The notes below the pieces were generated by a model that was given only the letters and a program-made list of their open reading frames with translations, had not been told where the DNA came from and ran no database searches. 64,000 nt of DNA, from the NCBI GenBank assembly GCA_030680295.1, contig JAUXVU010000020.1, positions 1 through 64,000 of the forward strand, in the 5' to 3' direction. This document shows, in pieces, positions 1 through 9,451 of this stretch; position 1 is the stretch's first letter, and each line of letters starts with the position of its first letter. Position numbers and translations under genes: made by a program. Origin of the DNA: Moraxellaceae bacterium. GTDB taxonomy: Bacteria; Pseudomonadota; Gammaproteobacteria; Pseudomonadales; Moraxellaceae.

Positions 1-41
1 ATAAGAACTTTTTCTTTAACGCCACTCACGCCCCGCGTCAG

Positions 42-78
42 TGAGGGCGCATTATAGACACCGCTAAACTCACGTCAA
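42..78 (-). promoter_or_regulatory. rRNA P1-type sigma-70 promoter
   Basis: Read on the minus strand there is a -35 TTGACG (78 to 73), a 16-bp spacer and a perfect -10 TATAAT (56 to 51). A GC-rich discriminator GCGCCCTC follows, then A at about 42 as a likely start, then CTGACGCGG. The 16-bp spacer, the GC discriminator and the bases around the start closely resemble E. coli rrn P1 promoters. An A/T-rich stretch lies upstream (about 80-125), where an UP element would sit. It points out of the left edge of the window, directly downstream of tyrS. From memory, Pseudomonas has an rRNA operon in that place, so an rrn operon beyond position 1 is inferred, not seen. Confidence 0.75.
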
Positions 79-162
79 CACCCAAGCCAACAAAATCAAC
101 AAAAAACATGCCGATCGATTCGTTTTTGTACAGAACGATCATGTCTTAATCAGATACGGAAG

Positions 163-1374
163 CTAATCAGCAAAAGTCACCCTTGCGATGGCTTTTTTTC
201 CTGCCTGAATAATCTTGCTCTCACCCTTATTTAAAACGAATCCATCCGGTGCAGGCTGACCATCAATAAACACGGCTTTTCTTGCAATCACATCTTTAGC
301 GGCGGCTGAGTTCTTCACCAAGCCCGCACGATTTAGCACCGGCACAAGATGCAGGCTGGTTTCGCCATCACCATTGATAACCACTTCCGGGACATTATCT
401 GGAATCTCGCCCAAACCAATGGCATTGCCTGCGCTACGATGTGCGTTAGCGGCGGCTTCTGCATCATGAAAACGCTCAATGATCTCTTCAGCCAAGATAC
501 GCTTAATAGTCTGCGGATTTGCACCTGCAGCAACATCTGCTTGATAAGCTGCGATCTCTTCTAAGCTCTTAAAGCTCAGCAACTCAAAGTAGCGCCACAG
601 AACGTCATCAGGAATCGATAGCAGCTTCTGATACATCTCACCCGGCGCATCAGCCACACCGACATAGTTGCCCAATGACTTGGACATTTTCTGCACGCCA
701 TCTAAACCTTCGAGAATAGGCAAGGTGATACAGGTCTGCGCAGGCTGACCGTATCTCCCCTGCAAAGTGCGCCCCATCAGCAGATTAAACTTCTGATCTG
801 TTCCACCAAGCTCGACATCCGCTTCCAAAGCCACCGAGTCATAACCTTGTAATAGCGGGTACAAAAACTCATGAATAGAAATAGGCTGTTGTGCGGCATA
901 GCGCTTTGTAAAGTCATCGCGCTCCATCATACGAGTGACGGTGTATTGCGCCGCCAACTCAATCATGTCCGCAGCAGACTTCTTGCTCATCCATTCGGAG
1001 TTGAACACCACACGAGTTTTGGCCGGATCAAGAATTTTAAAAACTTGCTCTGCATAGGTCTTGGCATTGCTTGCAACTTGCTCGGCAGTTAGCGGCTTGC
1101 GCGTCACATTTTTCCCAGTAGGATCACCAATCATGCCGGTAAAGTCGCCGATCAAAAAAATGACCTCATGGCCCAAGTCCTGAAAAACTCGCAGCTTATT
1201 AATAAGCACCGTGTGGCCCAAGTGCAAATCAGGCGCAGTTGGGTCAAAACCAGCTTTAATACGCAAGGGCCGACCCAGCTTAAGCTTCGCCAGCAACTCG
1301 TCTACTTGAATAATTTCTTCAGTGCCGCGCTGAATACGCTGCAGTTGTTCTTCCGGAGATAGGTTCACGAGCAT
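163..1374 (-). CDS. tyrS: tyrosyl-tRNA synthetase
   Basis: A class I aminoacyl-tRNA synthetase that charges tRNA-Tyr in the cytoplasm. The HIGH-type motif appears as HLGHT near residue 52 and the KMSKS loop is intact (QKMSKSLG, near residue 230). The last 60 or so residues form an S4-like RNA-binding domain. The 403-residue length and N-terminal style fit the TyrRS subgroup found in Pseudomonas rather than the E. coli-type enzyme. It is transcribed away from anmK. In Pseudomonas a peptidase M23 gene lies between tyrS and anmK; here only about 115 bp separate them. An rRNA-type promoter lies just downstream on the same strand. Confidence 0.96.
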   Translation of the reverse strand: MLVNLSPEEQLQRIQRGTEEIIQVDELLAKLKLGRPLRIKAGFDPTAPDLHLGHTVLINKLRVFQDLGHEVIFLIGDFTGMIGDPTGKNVTRKPLTAEQVASNAKTYAEQVFKILDPAKTRVVFNSEWMSKKSAADMIELAAQYTVTRMMERDDFTKRYAAQQPISIHEFLYPLLQGYDSVALEADVELGGTDQKFNLLMGRTLQGRYGQPAQTCITLPILEGLDGVQKMSKSLGNYVGVADAPGEMYQKLLSIPDDVLWRYFELLSFKSLEEIAAYQADVAAGANPQTIKRILAEEIIERFHDAEAAANAHRSAGNAIGLGEIPDNVPEVVINGDGETSLHLVPVLNRAGLVKNSAAAKDVIARKAVFIDGQPAPDGFVLNKGESKIIQAGKKAIARVTFAD

Positions 1375-1489
1375 TTGTCCTGTTTTACATCATGCAAAAG
1401 GCGATTCTAACACTGCGCAATGCCAAGGCGCATTTCACCAAAGCAGGCTTTACATTAAGCTCTAGGCATATACTTATTTGAGACATGTT

Positions 1490-2623
1490 ATGGGCGAGTT
1501 ATATATTGGCATTATGTCCGGTACCAGCATTGATGCTGCAGATGCCGTTTTAGTTGACTTCAGCCATAACAAACCCGAACTGCTCGCCCACTTAAGCCTG
1601 CCATGGCCAGCAGCCATACGCACAAAAATACTGACACTAGCCGCGGGCGGTTCAGAAGAAATAGAAGCATTTGGCGACGTAGACATACTTGTTGCACGGC
1701 ATTTTGCAGAGTTAACAGCACAACTATTAGCTAGCACTCCTTATACAGCCGACGACATACGCGTCATTGGCTGCCACGGCCAGACTATTCGTCATCGCCC
1801 CAATGCAACCAGGCCATTTACCATACAAGTTGGCGACCCAAACACCTTAGCTGAAAAAACCGGTATTGCCGTGGCCTGTGATTTTAGGCGCCGCGACTTA
1901 GCCGCCGGCGGCCAGGGCGCCCCGCTAGTACCTGCGTTTCATCAAGCAGTCTTTGCTCACCCACAACAAACCGTTGTGGCATTAAATCTTGGTGGCATTG
2001 CCAACATTAGCGTGATGCATCCGGGCAAACCCATCCGTGGATATGACACAGGGCCGGCAAACATGCTGCTGGACGCTTGGTGCCTAAATGCCACGGGGCA
2101 ACACTATGATGAGAACGGTGATTGGGCCGCAAGCGGCGAGATCAATGACTCACTATTAAAAGCGCTATTAGCACACCCCTACTTGCAACGACCAGCCCCT
2201 AAAAGTACTGGCCGGGAAGAGTTTGGCTTGAGTTGGTTAAACTCCACCCTATATGGACAAGCAGCATTAGAGGCCAACAGCATTCAAGCAACATTGTGCG
2301 AACTGACCGCAATTAGCGTTGCTGAGGCGATAAAGGCAGAGGCGGCATGCGGACAGTTAGTGCTCTGTGGTGGAGGTGCTTTTAATGGCTATTTGGTTTC
2401 ACGCCTTCAATATCACTTACCAACATGGCAACTATGCCGCAGCAGTGACTATGGTATAGACCCACAATGGGTAGAGGCCTGTGCATTTGCATGGTTAGCA
2501 AAACAACTAATTGATCATCAGGCAGGTAGTGTGCCAACTGTAACAGGTGCTGACCGTGCCTGCGTACTGGGGGGAATCTACCCAGGTAAAGTCAGCCTTA
2601 AGTCACTATTTGCTAAATCGTAA
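1490..2623 (+). CDS. anmK: anhydro-N-acetylmuramic acid kinase
   Basis: Phosphorylates and opens 1,6-anhydro-MurNAc released during peptidoglycan turnover, giving MurNAc-6-phosphate for cell-wall recycling. Diagnostic segments are visible: [10 protein letters not shown] near the N-terminus, [18 protein letters not shown], and a [10 protein letters not shown] segment carrying the family's catalytic aspartate. The start chosen is the ATG at 1490 ([11 protein letters not shown]), which fits the family N-terminus; an in-frame TTG lies at 1478. The 377-residue length is normal. The 3' end overlaps the 3' end of erpA on the other strand by 11 bp. Confidence 0.95.
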   Translation: MGELYIGIMSGTSIDAADAVLVDFSHNKPELLAHLSLPWPAAIRTKILTLAAGGSEEIEAFGDVDILVARHFAELTAQLLASTPYTADDIRVIGCHGQTIRHRPNATRPFTIQVGDPNTLAEKTGIAVACDFRRRDLAAGGQGAPLVPAFHQAVFAHPQQTVVALNLGGIANISVMHPGKPIRGYDTGPANMLLDAWCLNATGQHYDENGDWAASGEINDSLLKALLAHPYLQRPAPKSTGREEFGLSWLNSTLYGQAALEANSIQATLCELTAISVAEAIKAEAACGQLVLCGGGAFNGYLVSRLQYHLPTWQLCRSSDYGIDPQWVEACAFAWLAKQLIDHQAGSVPTVTGADRACVLGGIYPGKVSLKSLFAKS

Positions 2624-2948
2624 AAGACGACCCGCAACCACAAGTGGATGTTGCGTTGGGGTTTTTTACCAAAAACTGGGAGCCGTTTAGGCCTTCAACG
2701 TAGTCAACCTCAGAACCCACCAAGTATTGATAGCTCATAGGGTCAACTAGCATGGTGACATCGCCATTTAGAAATTCGGTGTCACCTTCTTTGATTTCCT
2801 CGTCGAAAGTGAAACCATATGAAAAGCCTGAACACCCACCGCCGGTAATATAAACCCGCAACTTCAATAATGGATTAGCCTCACCTTCACGCAGCTTGCG
2901 AACTTTGTCAGCCGCGTTGTCGGTTAACACTAATGCAGCGGTGGACAT
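2613..2948 (-). CDS. erpA: A-type iron-sulfur carrier ErpA
   Basis: A small A-type carrier that passes Fe-S clusters to target apoproteins; in E. coli it serves isoprenoid synthesis enzymes among others. The three conserved cysteines are present, one in [11 protein letters not shown] and two in the C-terminal CGCGSSF. At 111 residues it matches the family. It lies downstream of the bactofilin gene (18 bp gap) in an argC-to-erpA minus-strand run and converges on anmK with tail-to-tail overlap. IscA paralogues share the motif; the ErpA call rests on the [11 protein letters not shown]-terminus and on Pseudomonas-like neighbours. Confidence 0.92.
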   Translation of the reverse strand: MSTAALVLTDNAADKVRKLREGEANPLLKLRVYITGGGCSGFSYGFTFDEEIKEGDTEFLNGDVTMLVDPMSYQYLVGSEVDYVEGLNGSQFLVKNPNATSTCGCGSSFTI

Positions 2949-2966
2949 GTTTTACTCCTGATTAAA

Positions 2967-3356
2967 TTAAGCAGCACTGTCTTTTACAGCCTTCAACACA
3001 GGCGCAACCAATGGTTGTAAATGTCCTGTAACTTGCGCTCCCAACGACATTTCCATGCGCTGATAAGACACAACTCCTTCAATACGGGCATCGGCAGTTA
3101 GCTCTAAGTGCTCATGAACCGTCACATTGCCACGAATTATGCCACTAACAACGGCATTAGGCACATTAACGTCACCGATGACTTCTCCATGCAAATGCAA
3201 ACAACCATCAGTTGAGTCTACATTACCAGTGACACTGCCCTCTAAGTGCAGGCCGCCAGTAAAACTTAAATCACCGACAATATGCGTTTGCTCACCAACA
3301 AAGCTGTGATCTGTATAAGCAGATAAATCAGAGTTTTTTTTCTGTTTTTTAAACAT
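2967..3356 (-). CDS. bactofilin-family cytoskeletal protein
   Basis: A 129-residue bactofilin (polymer-forming cytoskeletal family). The central region repeats short beta-strand units with regularly spaced hydrophobic and glycine residues (HIVGDLSF..GLHLEGSVTGNV..CLHLHGEVIGDV..AVVSGIIRGNV), as expected of a right-handed beta-helix. No membrane segment is seen; a lysine-rich N-terminus (MFKKQKKN) precedes the helix. The ATG at 3356 was chosen because a GGAAG site lies 6 bases upstream, inside the last codons of the preceding gene, suggesting translational coupling. Bactofilins assemble non-nucleotide-dependent filaments, often linked to cell-wall enzymes. The partner here is unknown, but the upstream membrane protein is a natural candidate. 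Confidence 0.85.
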   Translation of the reverse strand: MFKKQKKNSDLSAYTDHSFVGEQTHIVGDLSFTGGLHLEGSVTGNVDSTDGCLHLHGEVIGDVNVPNAVVSGIIRGNVTVHEHLELTADARIEGVVSYQRMEMSLGAQVTGHLQPLVAPVLKAVKDSAA

Positions 3357-3358
3357 AA

Positions 3359-4039
3359 TTAGCTTCCTTTTACTTCCCACTTATAACGACGCTCAGTACT
3401 AAGCTTGCCAGCACTGACGCGAATATCAACCCGTTCTGGATTAAATCCCGCTGGAACGGTCCATTCTCCCGTGAATTGTTGATAGTAACGAAACTGAAAG
3501 CGCGGTGCCTCAAGCGGCAAAGACACTGTGCGAGAACCCGAAACAAGCTTGGCTGTTACGGCACCTTGCGCCACACTTCCACTGGTTGAGTTGCGGGTAA
3601 CCAACAATCGATATCGCACCTTGCTTGCATCGCTACTTGGAAGTAACTCAAAAAACTCAACACCTAAATCATTAGTTGTAGCCCTAGGGGAGACCATGCG
3701 CTTATAGAAAATCACTCGATCTTCAAGAGAAGACATAGTGGCTAACAACTCTTGATTATCATCACGCATACGCCGTGATGCTTCCTCAATAATGGCGAAC
3801 TCACGCTCACGAATAGCTGCTGATTCTTGTGTTGCCGAAATACGACGCTCAGCATTTTTCATCACAACACCAATGGCGGCTTGGGCGCGCTCAGCCTCTT
3901 CGCCTGCCAGATGTTGACCAAAACCAAAACCCACAGCACCAAATATCGCCGCTACCATAATCATGGCAACCACGATGTACCAAGGGCGATTCGGTTTATC
4001 TGGAACAATAGCCAGCCGCAACCGATCTCTACGTCGCAC
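3359..4039 (-). CDS. single-pass membrane protein with coiled coil (DUF6776-like)
   Basis: About 226 residues: a basic N-terminus, one transmembrane segment near residues 22-45 (YIVVAMIMVAAIFGAVGFGFG), a charged coiled-coil-like stretch of about 70 residues and a soluble beta-rich C-terminal domain, probably periplasmic. I recognise it only as the conserved hypothetical found between argC and bactofilin genes in Pseudomonas relatives. The GTG at 4039 is preferred because a GAGG site sits 5 bases upstream; the GTG at 4045 would overlap that site. It ends 2 bp before the bactofilin start. A role as membrane anchor or regulator of the bactofilin filament is inference from position alone. Confidence 0.7.
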   Translation of the reverse strand: MRRRDRLRLAIVPDKPNRPWYIVVAMIMVAAIFGAVGFGFGQHLAGEEAERAQAAIGVVMKNAERRISATQESAAIREREFAIIEEASRRMRDDNQELLATMSSLEDRVIFYKRMVSPRATTNDLGVEFFELLPSSDASKVRYRLLVTRNSTSGSVAQGAVTAKLVSGSRTVSLPLEAPRFQFRYYQQFTGEWTVPAGFNPERVDIRVSAGKLSTERRYKWEVKGS

Positions 4040-4055
4040 CCTCACCTCGCTTGCT

Positions 4056-5087
4056 TTATGGCATTAAAGCAATGTGCGACAAGCCTGCTTGCTCGTCAAA
4101 ACCACACATTAAATTCATATTTTGCACTGCCTGACCAGCAGCACCCTTCACTAGATTGTCTATAACGGACAATACTACAACAGTATCTCCGCCCTGAGGC
4201 CGATAAACCGCCAATCGACAGGTGTTTGCACCTTTTACCGAGCGTGTTTCGGGCAAACTACCTGCTGGCATGACATCGACAAATGGCTCGTTGGCATAAG
4301 CGGCTTCGAACAAACTCTGCAAATCATCCACCGGCTTTGTCAAACGAGCATACAAAGTGGCGTGAATTCCGCGAATCATAGGAGCCAAATGTGGCACAAA
4401 AGTTAAACCTACTGGCGCGCTCACAACATTACTTAAGCCTTGCCGAATTTCGGGCAAGTGACGGTGGCCAGATACGCCGTAGGCTTTCAGGCTTTCACTA
4501 GACTCACATAACAAACTATTTAGCTCAGCTTTTCGGCCAGCGCCAGACACTCCGGAGGCTGCATCGGCAATTAAATGCTCGGCATCAATCACACCAGCGT
4601 TAAGCAATGGTAAAAAGCCCAACTGAACCGCAGTTGGGTAGCAACCGGGATTGGCCACCAAACGCGCTGACTTAATTGCTTCCCGATTCACTTCAGGCAA
4701 GCCGTAAACAGCCTCGGCCAATAGATCAGGACACGCATGCGGCATGCCATACCATTGCTGCCAGACGGCCGGATCTTTTAGGCGAAAATCGGCCGCCAAA
4801 TCAATAATCTTCACGCCACGTGCTAATAGCTCCGGCACCTGCTTCATTGCAATACCGTTGGGCGTTGCATAAAACACCACGTCACACGCCGCTAAACGTT
4901 CGACATCTGGTTCCGAAAAGGCAATATCAACTCGGCCACGTAGATTAGGGTAAATAGCAGAGACTGGCTGGCCTGCTTCGCCGCGAGAGGTAATGGCCTC
5001 TAGCTTTACTTCTGAGTGTTGCGCCAACAAACGCAGCAGCTCAACACCGGTATAGCCTGTGCCACCGACAATTCCCACTTTAATCAT
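4056..5087 (-). CDS. argC: N-acetyl-gamma-glutamyl-phosphate reductase
   Basis: Catalyses the NADPH-dependent reduction of N-acetylglutamyl phosphate to the semialdehyde in arginine synthesis. The N-terminal Rossmann motif [17 protein letters not shown] and the active-site cysteine segment [10 protein letters not shown] are clear, as is SGVSGAGRK. The 343-residue length is typical of the longer bacterial ArgC. Start is the ATG at 5087 with a GAGG site 6 bases upstream; the TTG two codons earlier is less likely. First gene of a minus-strand run with the membrane protein, bactofilin and erpA. Confidence 0.96.
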   Translation of the reverse strand: MIKVGIVGGTGYTGVELLRLLAQHSEVKLEAITSRGEAGQPVSAIYPNLRGRVDIAFSEPDVERLAACDVVFYATPNGIAMKQVPELLARGVKIIDLAADFRLKDPAVWQQWYGMPHACPDLLAEAVYGLPEVNREAIKSARLVANPGCYPTAVQLGFLPLLNAGVIDAEHLIADAASGVSGAGRKAELNSLLCESSESLKAYGVSGHRHLPEIRQGLSNVVSAPVGLTFVPHLAPMIRGIHATLYARLTKPVDDLQSLFEAAYANEPFVDVMPAGSLPETRSVKGANTCRLAVYRPQGGDTVVVLSVIDNLVKGAAGQAVQNMNLMCGFDEQAGLSHIALMP

Positions 5088-5180
5088 TAACAACCTCTGC
5101 CTGAAAATATCAAATTGAATGCCACATTATCTGCACAGCTTGAGCTTTGGGTAAACCTGAATACTAGCGATATGCAACAG

Positions 5181-5208
5181 TTGTTGGCAGACTAGCCTTT
5201 ATTATAAA
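5181..5208 (+). promoter_or_regulatory. putative sigma-70 promoter of hemJ-thiDE-hemL run
   Basis: TTGTTG at 5181-5186 and TATAAA at 5203-5208 are separated by 16 bp, 19 bp before the hemJ ATG. No THI-box elements were found in the 5094-5226 gap. This is a consensus match by eye only. Confidence 0.45.
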
Positions 5209-5226
5209 CCTGAGTGCACTAACTTC

Positions 5227-5649
5227 ATGTTGTGGATCAAAGCCTTTCACGTAATTGCCGTTATTTGCTGGTTTGCCGGATTATTTTACTTGCCGCGCTT
5301 ATTTGTCTACCACAGCGAGTGTAAAGACAACGCCGGACATGAGCGCTTTGTTGTCATGGAACGCAAACTTTATCGCGGCATTATGTGGCCATCAATGTTG
5401 GTCACCATCGGCCTTGGCATTTGGTTGATGGTGCTAGGCTGGGATTTCTGGAAAACACAGGGCTGGCTGCATGCCAAATTGGTGCTGGTTGCAGGCTTAG
5501 TGGTGTATCACTTTATGTGTGGCATTTATCGCCAGCAACTTGCCGAGCAGCGCAGCCGTCACAGCAGTTTATACTTTCGTATCTTTAATGAAGTACCCGT
5601 ACTGGCGCTGATCGCCATCATCATCCTCGTCATTGTGAAGCCATTCTAA
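5227..5649 (+). CDS. hemJ: protoporphyrinogen oxidase HemJ
   Basis: A 140-residue integral membrane protein with four predicted membrane segments, belonging to the HemJ (formerly UPF0093) family that oxidises protoporphyrinogen IX to protoporphyrin IX. The conserved N-terminal histidine (WIKAFHVIAVICWFAGLFYLPRLF) and the later HAKLVLV segment with its conserved lysine are present; both matter for haem binding and activity in characterised HemJ. It begins a plus-strand run; its stop overlaps the start of thiD (TAATG). hemL lies three genes downstream, so two haem-synthesis steps bracket two thiamine genes. Confidence 0.9.
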   Translation: MLWIKAFHVIAVICWFAGLFYLPRLFVYHSECKDNAGHERFVVMERKLYRGIMWPSMLVTIGLGIWLMVLGWDFWKTQGWLHAKLVLVAGLVVYHFMCGIYRQQLAEQRSRHSSLYFRIFNEVPVLALIAIIILVIVKPF

Positions 5650-6422
5650 TGCGCCCAGTTGTCCTATGTTTTTCTGGGTTGGACCCTTCCGGCGGAGCTG
5701 GACTGCAGGCCGACATTGAGGCAATTGCAAGCTGCGGTGCACATGCAGCAGTGGTTGCCACTGCACTCACCATTCAAGATAGCCAGCAAGTGTATGGCTT
5801 TGAGTTAGTCAGTCCAGACTTGATGCGCCAACAAGCCGAAAAGGTATTAGCCGACTTACCGGTAGCCGTCATCAAGCTGGGGATGCTTGGCTCTGCCCAA
5901 GCGGTTCAAACTATTTTTGCTGTGCTCTCGGCACATCCTCATATTCCCGTGGTGATAGATCCTGTATTGGCAGCAAACTCCGGCGGAGAACTTGCCTACG
6001 CCAGTTTGCGCGAATCAATTTTAGCCGTACTGCCACAGATAACTGTGCTCACACCTAACAGCGTGGAAGCTAGGCGTTTAAGTGGCTGCAATGAGCTTAA
6101 CGCCGCTGTTGAAACGCTCGCACAAGCGCCGTATCTATGGCTGAAAGGTGGCCATGAACCGGGCACACAAATTACCAACACTCTATTTAAAGGTGGCCAG
6201 CGCGTTCATGAGTCTGTCCAGACTCGACTTGCTGGTGAGTATCATGGCTCGGGCTGCACGTTAGCATCCGCACTTGCCGCGTTTATTGCACTTGGCCATG
6301 ACATGACAACAGCTTGTCAGCTCGCTGAAAAATACACGTATTTCACACTGCAAAATGCTGACTTGCCACACCCAAATGGCCAACGTATTCCGCGCCGCAT
6401 CATCAAGTCGAGCTTGTCATGA
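5649..6422 (+). CDS. thiD: hydroxymethylpyrimidine/phosphomethylpyrimidine kinase
   Basis: Phosphorylates HMP and then HMP-P to the pyrophosphate used for thiamine assembly. A ribokinase-like fold is indicated by LCFSGLDPSGGAGLQADIEAI at the N-terminus, VIDPVLAANSGG mid-protein, and the C-terminal anion-hole motif HGSGCTLASALAA containing the catalytic-region cysteine. The 257-residue length is normal. The start overlaps the hemJ stop by one base and its 3' end overlaps thiE by 4 bp (ATGA), so the three are almost certainly co-transcribed. Confidence 0.95.
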   Translation: MRPVVLCFSGLDPSGGAGLQADIEAIASCGAHAAVVATALTIQDSQQVYGFELVSPDLMRQQAEKVLADLPVAVIKLGMLGSAQAVQTIFAVLSAHPHIPVVIDPVLAANSGGELAYASLRESILAVLPQITVLTPNSVEARRLSGCNELNAAVETLAQAPYLWLKGGHEPGTQITNTLFKGGQRVHESVQTRLAGEYHGSGCTLASALAAFIALGHDMTTACQLAEKYTYFTLQNADLPHPNGQRIPRRIIKSSLS

Positions 6423-7060
6423 CCAGCGCCACTCACCACAAAATAAGTGGGCTCTACGCCATCACCGACCATGCATTACTAGGTGACCAACTAGTTTCTG
6501 CGGTCACCGCTGCGATTGAAGGCGGCGCCCGCATCATTCAATACCGTGACAAAAGCCAAGATCATACCCGTAGGCTGCGTGAAGCTAATGCATTACGTCA
6601 GCTCTGCCAGCAACATGAGCTACCTCTGCTGATTAATGACGACGTCGAGCTGGCACTTGCGGTCAATGCTGATGGCGTGCATTTAGGACAACAAGATGGT
6701 GGCATTGCTGCCGCTAGAGCGCGACTAGGCGCCACGGCCATTATTGGCGTCACCTGCCACAATCGCATTGATTTAGCCGAGCAAGCCACTGCACAAGGCG
6801 CAAGCTATCTCGCCTTTGGCGCGATATATCCATCACAAAGCAAGCCCCAAGCATTACTTTGCTCATTGGCTATTCTTCAGCAAGCTAAACTGCAATTTAA
6901 CTTACCGCTAGTGGCGATTGGCGGTATAAGCGCCGATAATATCGCGCCGGTAATTGCTGCAGGGGCAAGCGCCTGTGCCGTCATCGCTAATCTCTGGCAA
7001 AGCGTTGATATTTGCCAACAAGCCAGAATCTTATCCAAGGAGTTTCCGCCACATGAGTAG
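6419..7060 (+). CDS. thiE: thiamine-phosphate synthase
   Basis: Joins HMP-pyrophosphate and thiazole phosphate to make thiamine phosphate. TIM-barrel motifs are visible: GLYAITD near the N-terminus, [51 protein letters not shown] and LVAIGGIS near the C-terminus. At 213 residues it is of standard length. It follows thiD with a 4-bp ATGA overlap and overlaps the hemL start by 8 bp. No thiamine riboswitch precedes the operon. Confidence 0.95.
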   Translation: MTSATHHKISGLYAITDHALLGDQLVSAVTAAIEGGARIIQYRDKSQDHTRRLREANALRQLCQQHELPLLINDDVELALAVNADGVHLGQQDGGIAAARARLGATAIIGVTCHNRIDLAEQATAQGASYLAFGAIYPSQSKPQALLCSLAILQQAKLQFNLPLVAIGGISADNIAPVIAAGASACAVIANLWQSVDICQQARILSKEFPPHE

Positions 7061-8339
7061 CAATCGATCTGAGGCACTGTTTGCAAGTGCTTGCGAACAC
7101 ATTCCCGGTGGCGTGAACTCACCAGTGCGTGCATTCCGCGGCGTCGGTGGCACACCGGTGTTTTTTGCCCGCGCCCAAGGTGCTTATTTGTTTGATGCTG
7201 ATGACCGCTGCTATATCGACTATGTCTGCTCATGGGGCCCTGCCATTTTGGGTCATGCCCAGGCCGACGTGATTCGCGAAGTACAAGAAGCCGCCGTGCT
7301 TGGTTTGTCATTTGGCGCTCCGACTGAAATCGAAGTGGAAATGGCAAACCGCATCAATCAGATCATGCCATCGATGGAAATGATCCGCATGACCAGCTCA
7401 GGCACAGAAGCCACCATGAGCGCGATTCGCCTAGCGCGCGGCTTTACCGGCCGTGACCTGCTGGTGAAATTTGAAGGCTGTTATCACGGCCACTCCGACT
7501 CACTTTTGGTCAAGGCTGGCTCCGGTGCATTAACCCTTGGTGTACCCAGTTCAGCGGGCGTGCCCGTTGGCGTAGCAAAAGACACCATCACCCTGCCTTA
7601 TAACGACCCCGATGCAGTGCGCGAGTTTTTCAAAGCACATGGCGAACAAGTTGCCTGCATTATTGTAGAGCCAGTGGCTGGCAACATGAACCTAGTCCCA
7701 CCACGTGATGGCTTCTTAGAAACCCTGCGTGAAGTCTGTGATCAATACGGCAGTGTGCTAATTTTTGATGAAGTCATGACTGGTTTTCGTGTCGCCTTAG
7801 GTGGTGCACAAGCGCTTTATAATGTTCGCCCCGACTTAACCACGCTAGGCAAAATCATTGGTGGTGGCATGCCCGTTGGCGCCTTTGGTGGCCGCAAAGA
7901 CATTATGTCTTGCATTGCCCCACTCGGCCCGGTCTATCAAGCTGGCACATTATCCGGCAACCCCATTGCTATGCGCGCCGGCCTAAAAACCTTAGAACTC
8001 CTATCCAGACCTGGCTTCCATGATGAGCTCAGTGCTAAGACACGAGCTCTGTGCGATGGCTTTGAAGCCGCCGGCAAAGCCGCGAATGTTGCCATCAGCA
8101 CACAGCAAGTAGGCGGCATGTTTGGTTTGTACTTTAGCGAGCAGCCCGCTTGGTCATACGCTGATGCAACCACCTGTGACACGGAGCACTTTAAGCGCTT
8201 TTTCCACGCCATGTTGGCCGAAGGAATTTATTTAGCACCCTCGGCTTACGAAGCTGGCTTTGTCTCAATTGAGCACTCTGCGGCCGACATTGAAAATACT
8301 ATTGCTGCCGCAGAACGTGCTTTATTGGCTACTCGCTAA
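7053..8339 (+). CDS. hemL: glutamate-1-semialdehyde 2,1-aminomutase
   Basis: PLP enzyme making 5-aminolevulinate from glutamate-1-semialdehyde in the C5 haem pathway. Recognisable parts are [11 protein letters not shown] at the N-terminus, [47 protein letters not shown] and [17 protein letters not shown] with the PLP lysine. The start taken is the ATG at 7053 with AAGGAG 10 bases upstream, giving 428 residues; the frame stays open upstream inside thiE but that part is a shadow. Its stop overlaps the start of the DUF3108 gene (TAATG). Confidence 0.96.
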   Translation: MSSNRSEALFASACEHIPGGVNSPVRAFRGVGGTPVFFARAQGAYLFDADDRCYIDYVCSWGPAILGHAQADVIREVQEAAVLGLSFGAPTEIEVEMANRINQIMPSMEMIRMTSSGTEATMSAIRLARGFTGRDLLVKFEGCYHGHSDSLLVKAGSGALTLGVPSSAGVPVGVAKDTITLPYNDPDAVREFFKAHGEQVACIIVEPVAGNMNLVPPRDGFLETLREVCDQYGSVLIFDEVMTGFRVALGGAQALYNVRPDLTTLGKIIGGGMPVGAFGGRKDIMSCIAPLGPVYQAGTLSGNPIAMRAGLKTLELLSRPGFHDELSAKTRALCDGFEAAGKAANVAISTQQVGGMFGLYFSEQPAWSYADATTCDTEHFKRFFHAMLAEGIYLAPSAYEAGFVSIEHSAADIENTIAAAERALLATR

Positions 8340-9451
8340 TGAAGCTCAGCAGGCCGTTGTTGACTGCACTGGTCATCTCCAGCCTGCTGCATATTGCGCC
8401 ATTTATTGAGCTAAATTGGCGTGAGTGGTTTGTTGACACAGAAGATGAGGTTTTAGAAAGCAGTGAAGCGGACGAAGTTGAGCGAGTCCAGCTAGCGCTA
8501 ACCCCTGCAGAAGAAGTACTACTTACCCCACAACTCGTATTTTATAGCCCTGCACCTCCTTCACCTGTAGTGACAAAGCCCACTGCAGAAGCTGCTCCTG
8601 TCCGCATTAAGCCTAAAACCGAAGCGATAGCAACAAACACTGTTGCTGAAGCACTCACGCAGCCGTTAGAAGACTCAGGTATTGAAGACGTTTATGAGCC
8701 GCCCGCCACGTTTCCAGTATCGGTACAAGCCATTCATAGTGCTCGATATCGTGGAGTGCGTTTGCGCTTACAACAACAATGGATGATGGAGGGTCGCGAC
8801 TATTTTATCCGCAATGATGCGCGCAAATTTGGCTTTGCTGGCCTGATCACTAGCGCAGGGAAAGTGTCTCCCGAAGGGCTAAAGCCTGAGTCTTTTCGGC
8901 TAATGTTAAACAATGATATGCAGCAGTTTGCTGACATTGATTATACCAACGACGTCATGACTCATGGCCGCAGCGCCCGGCAGCGCCGCTCATCATTAAA
9001 CGGCATGGTTTTTCAGGACATGGCAAGCCTGCCATTCCATGTTGCCGTTAGTTATGAGGGCAAGGCTGAACGCGAACTGATGGTTACCACCGGCAGCTCA
9101 ATCTATAAAATTGTACTGCGCGTTGTTGCTAATGAACGTTTGCGCTTGCCTGGTGGAGAAATAGAAACGATTCACCTAACTGGCACTCGGCAAAACGACG
9201 ATGGCAAGTTACAAGGTGGTTATGATATTTGGCTAGCACCCTCATTACGCAACTACCCAGTTCGTTTTACCGGCCCAGATAGTCGCGGAAATCTGCTAGA
9301 AATGTCTTTGTTACAAGTCGACTTTGATGGTCGCCGTGTGTTCGGCCGAGATAGCGTCGATGATGAGTTTGATGAGCACGAGCAAATTCCAATCGACTTG
9401 CTACAGCAGCATGGATACGAAAACGTTCAGCCCATCACTGAACAAGATTAA
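8339..9451 (+). CDS. DUF3108 domain protein, membrane-anchored
   Basis: A 370-residue protein with an N-terminal hydrophobic segment (residues 7-25, LLTALVISSLLHIAPFI) that may act as an anchor or signal, then a Glu-, Pro- and Ala-rich linker to about residue 125. A conserved C-terminal domain resembling DUF3108 spans about 130-350 (FPVSVQAIHSARYRGVRLRLQ, MVTTGSSIYKIV, GGYDIWLAPSLRNYPVRF). Function unknown; DUF3108 proteins are usually envelope proteins. The start overlaps the hemL stop by one base; the 3' end overlaps mrcB on the other strand by 4 bp. Confidence 0.75.
   Translation: MKLSRPLLTALVISSLLHIAPFIELNWREWFVDTEDEVLESSEADEVERVQLALTPAEEVLLTPQLVFYSPAPPSPVVTKPTAEAAPVRIKPKTEAIATNTVAEALTQPLEDSGIEDVYEPPATFPVSVQAIHSARYRGVRLRLQQQWMMEGRDYFIRNDARKFGFAGLITSAGKVSPEGLKPESFRLMLNNDMQQFADIDYTNDVMTHGRSARQRRSSLNGMVFQDMASLPFHVAVSYEGKAERELMVTTGSSIYKIVLRVVANERLRLPGGEIETIHLTGTRQNDDGKLQGGYDIWLAPSLRNYPVRFTGPDSRGNLLEMSLLQVDFDGRRVFGRDSVDDEFDEHEQIPIDLLQQHGYENVQPITEQD

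Noticed and set aside
1-42. rRNA leader antitermination boxA in the first 42 bases
   Set aside because: No convincing TGCTCTTTA-type boxA is present; it may lie beyond the left edge.
5094-5226. Possible thiamine riboswitch before hemJ-thiDE
   Set aside because: The conserved CTGAGA and the distal THI-box pattern were not found by eye.
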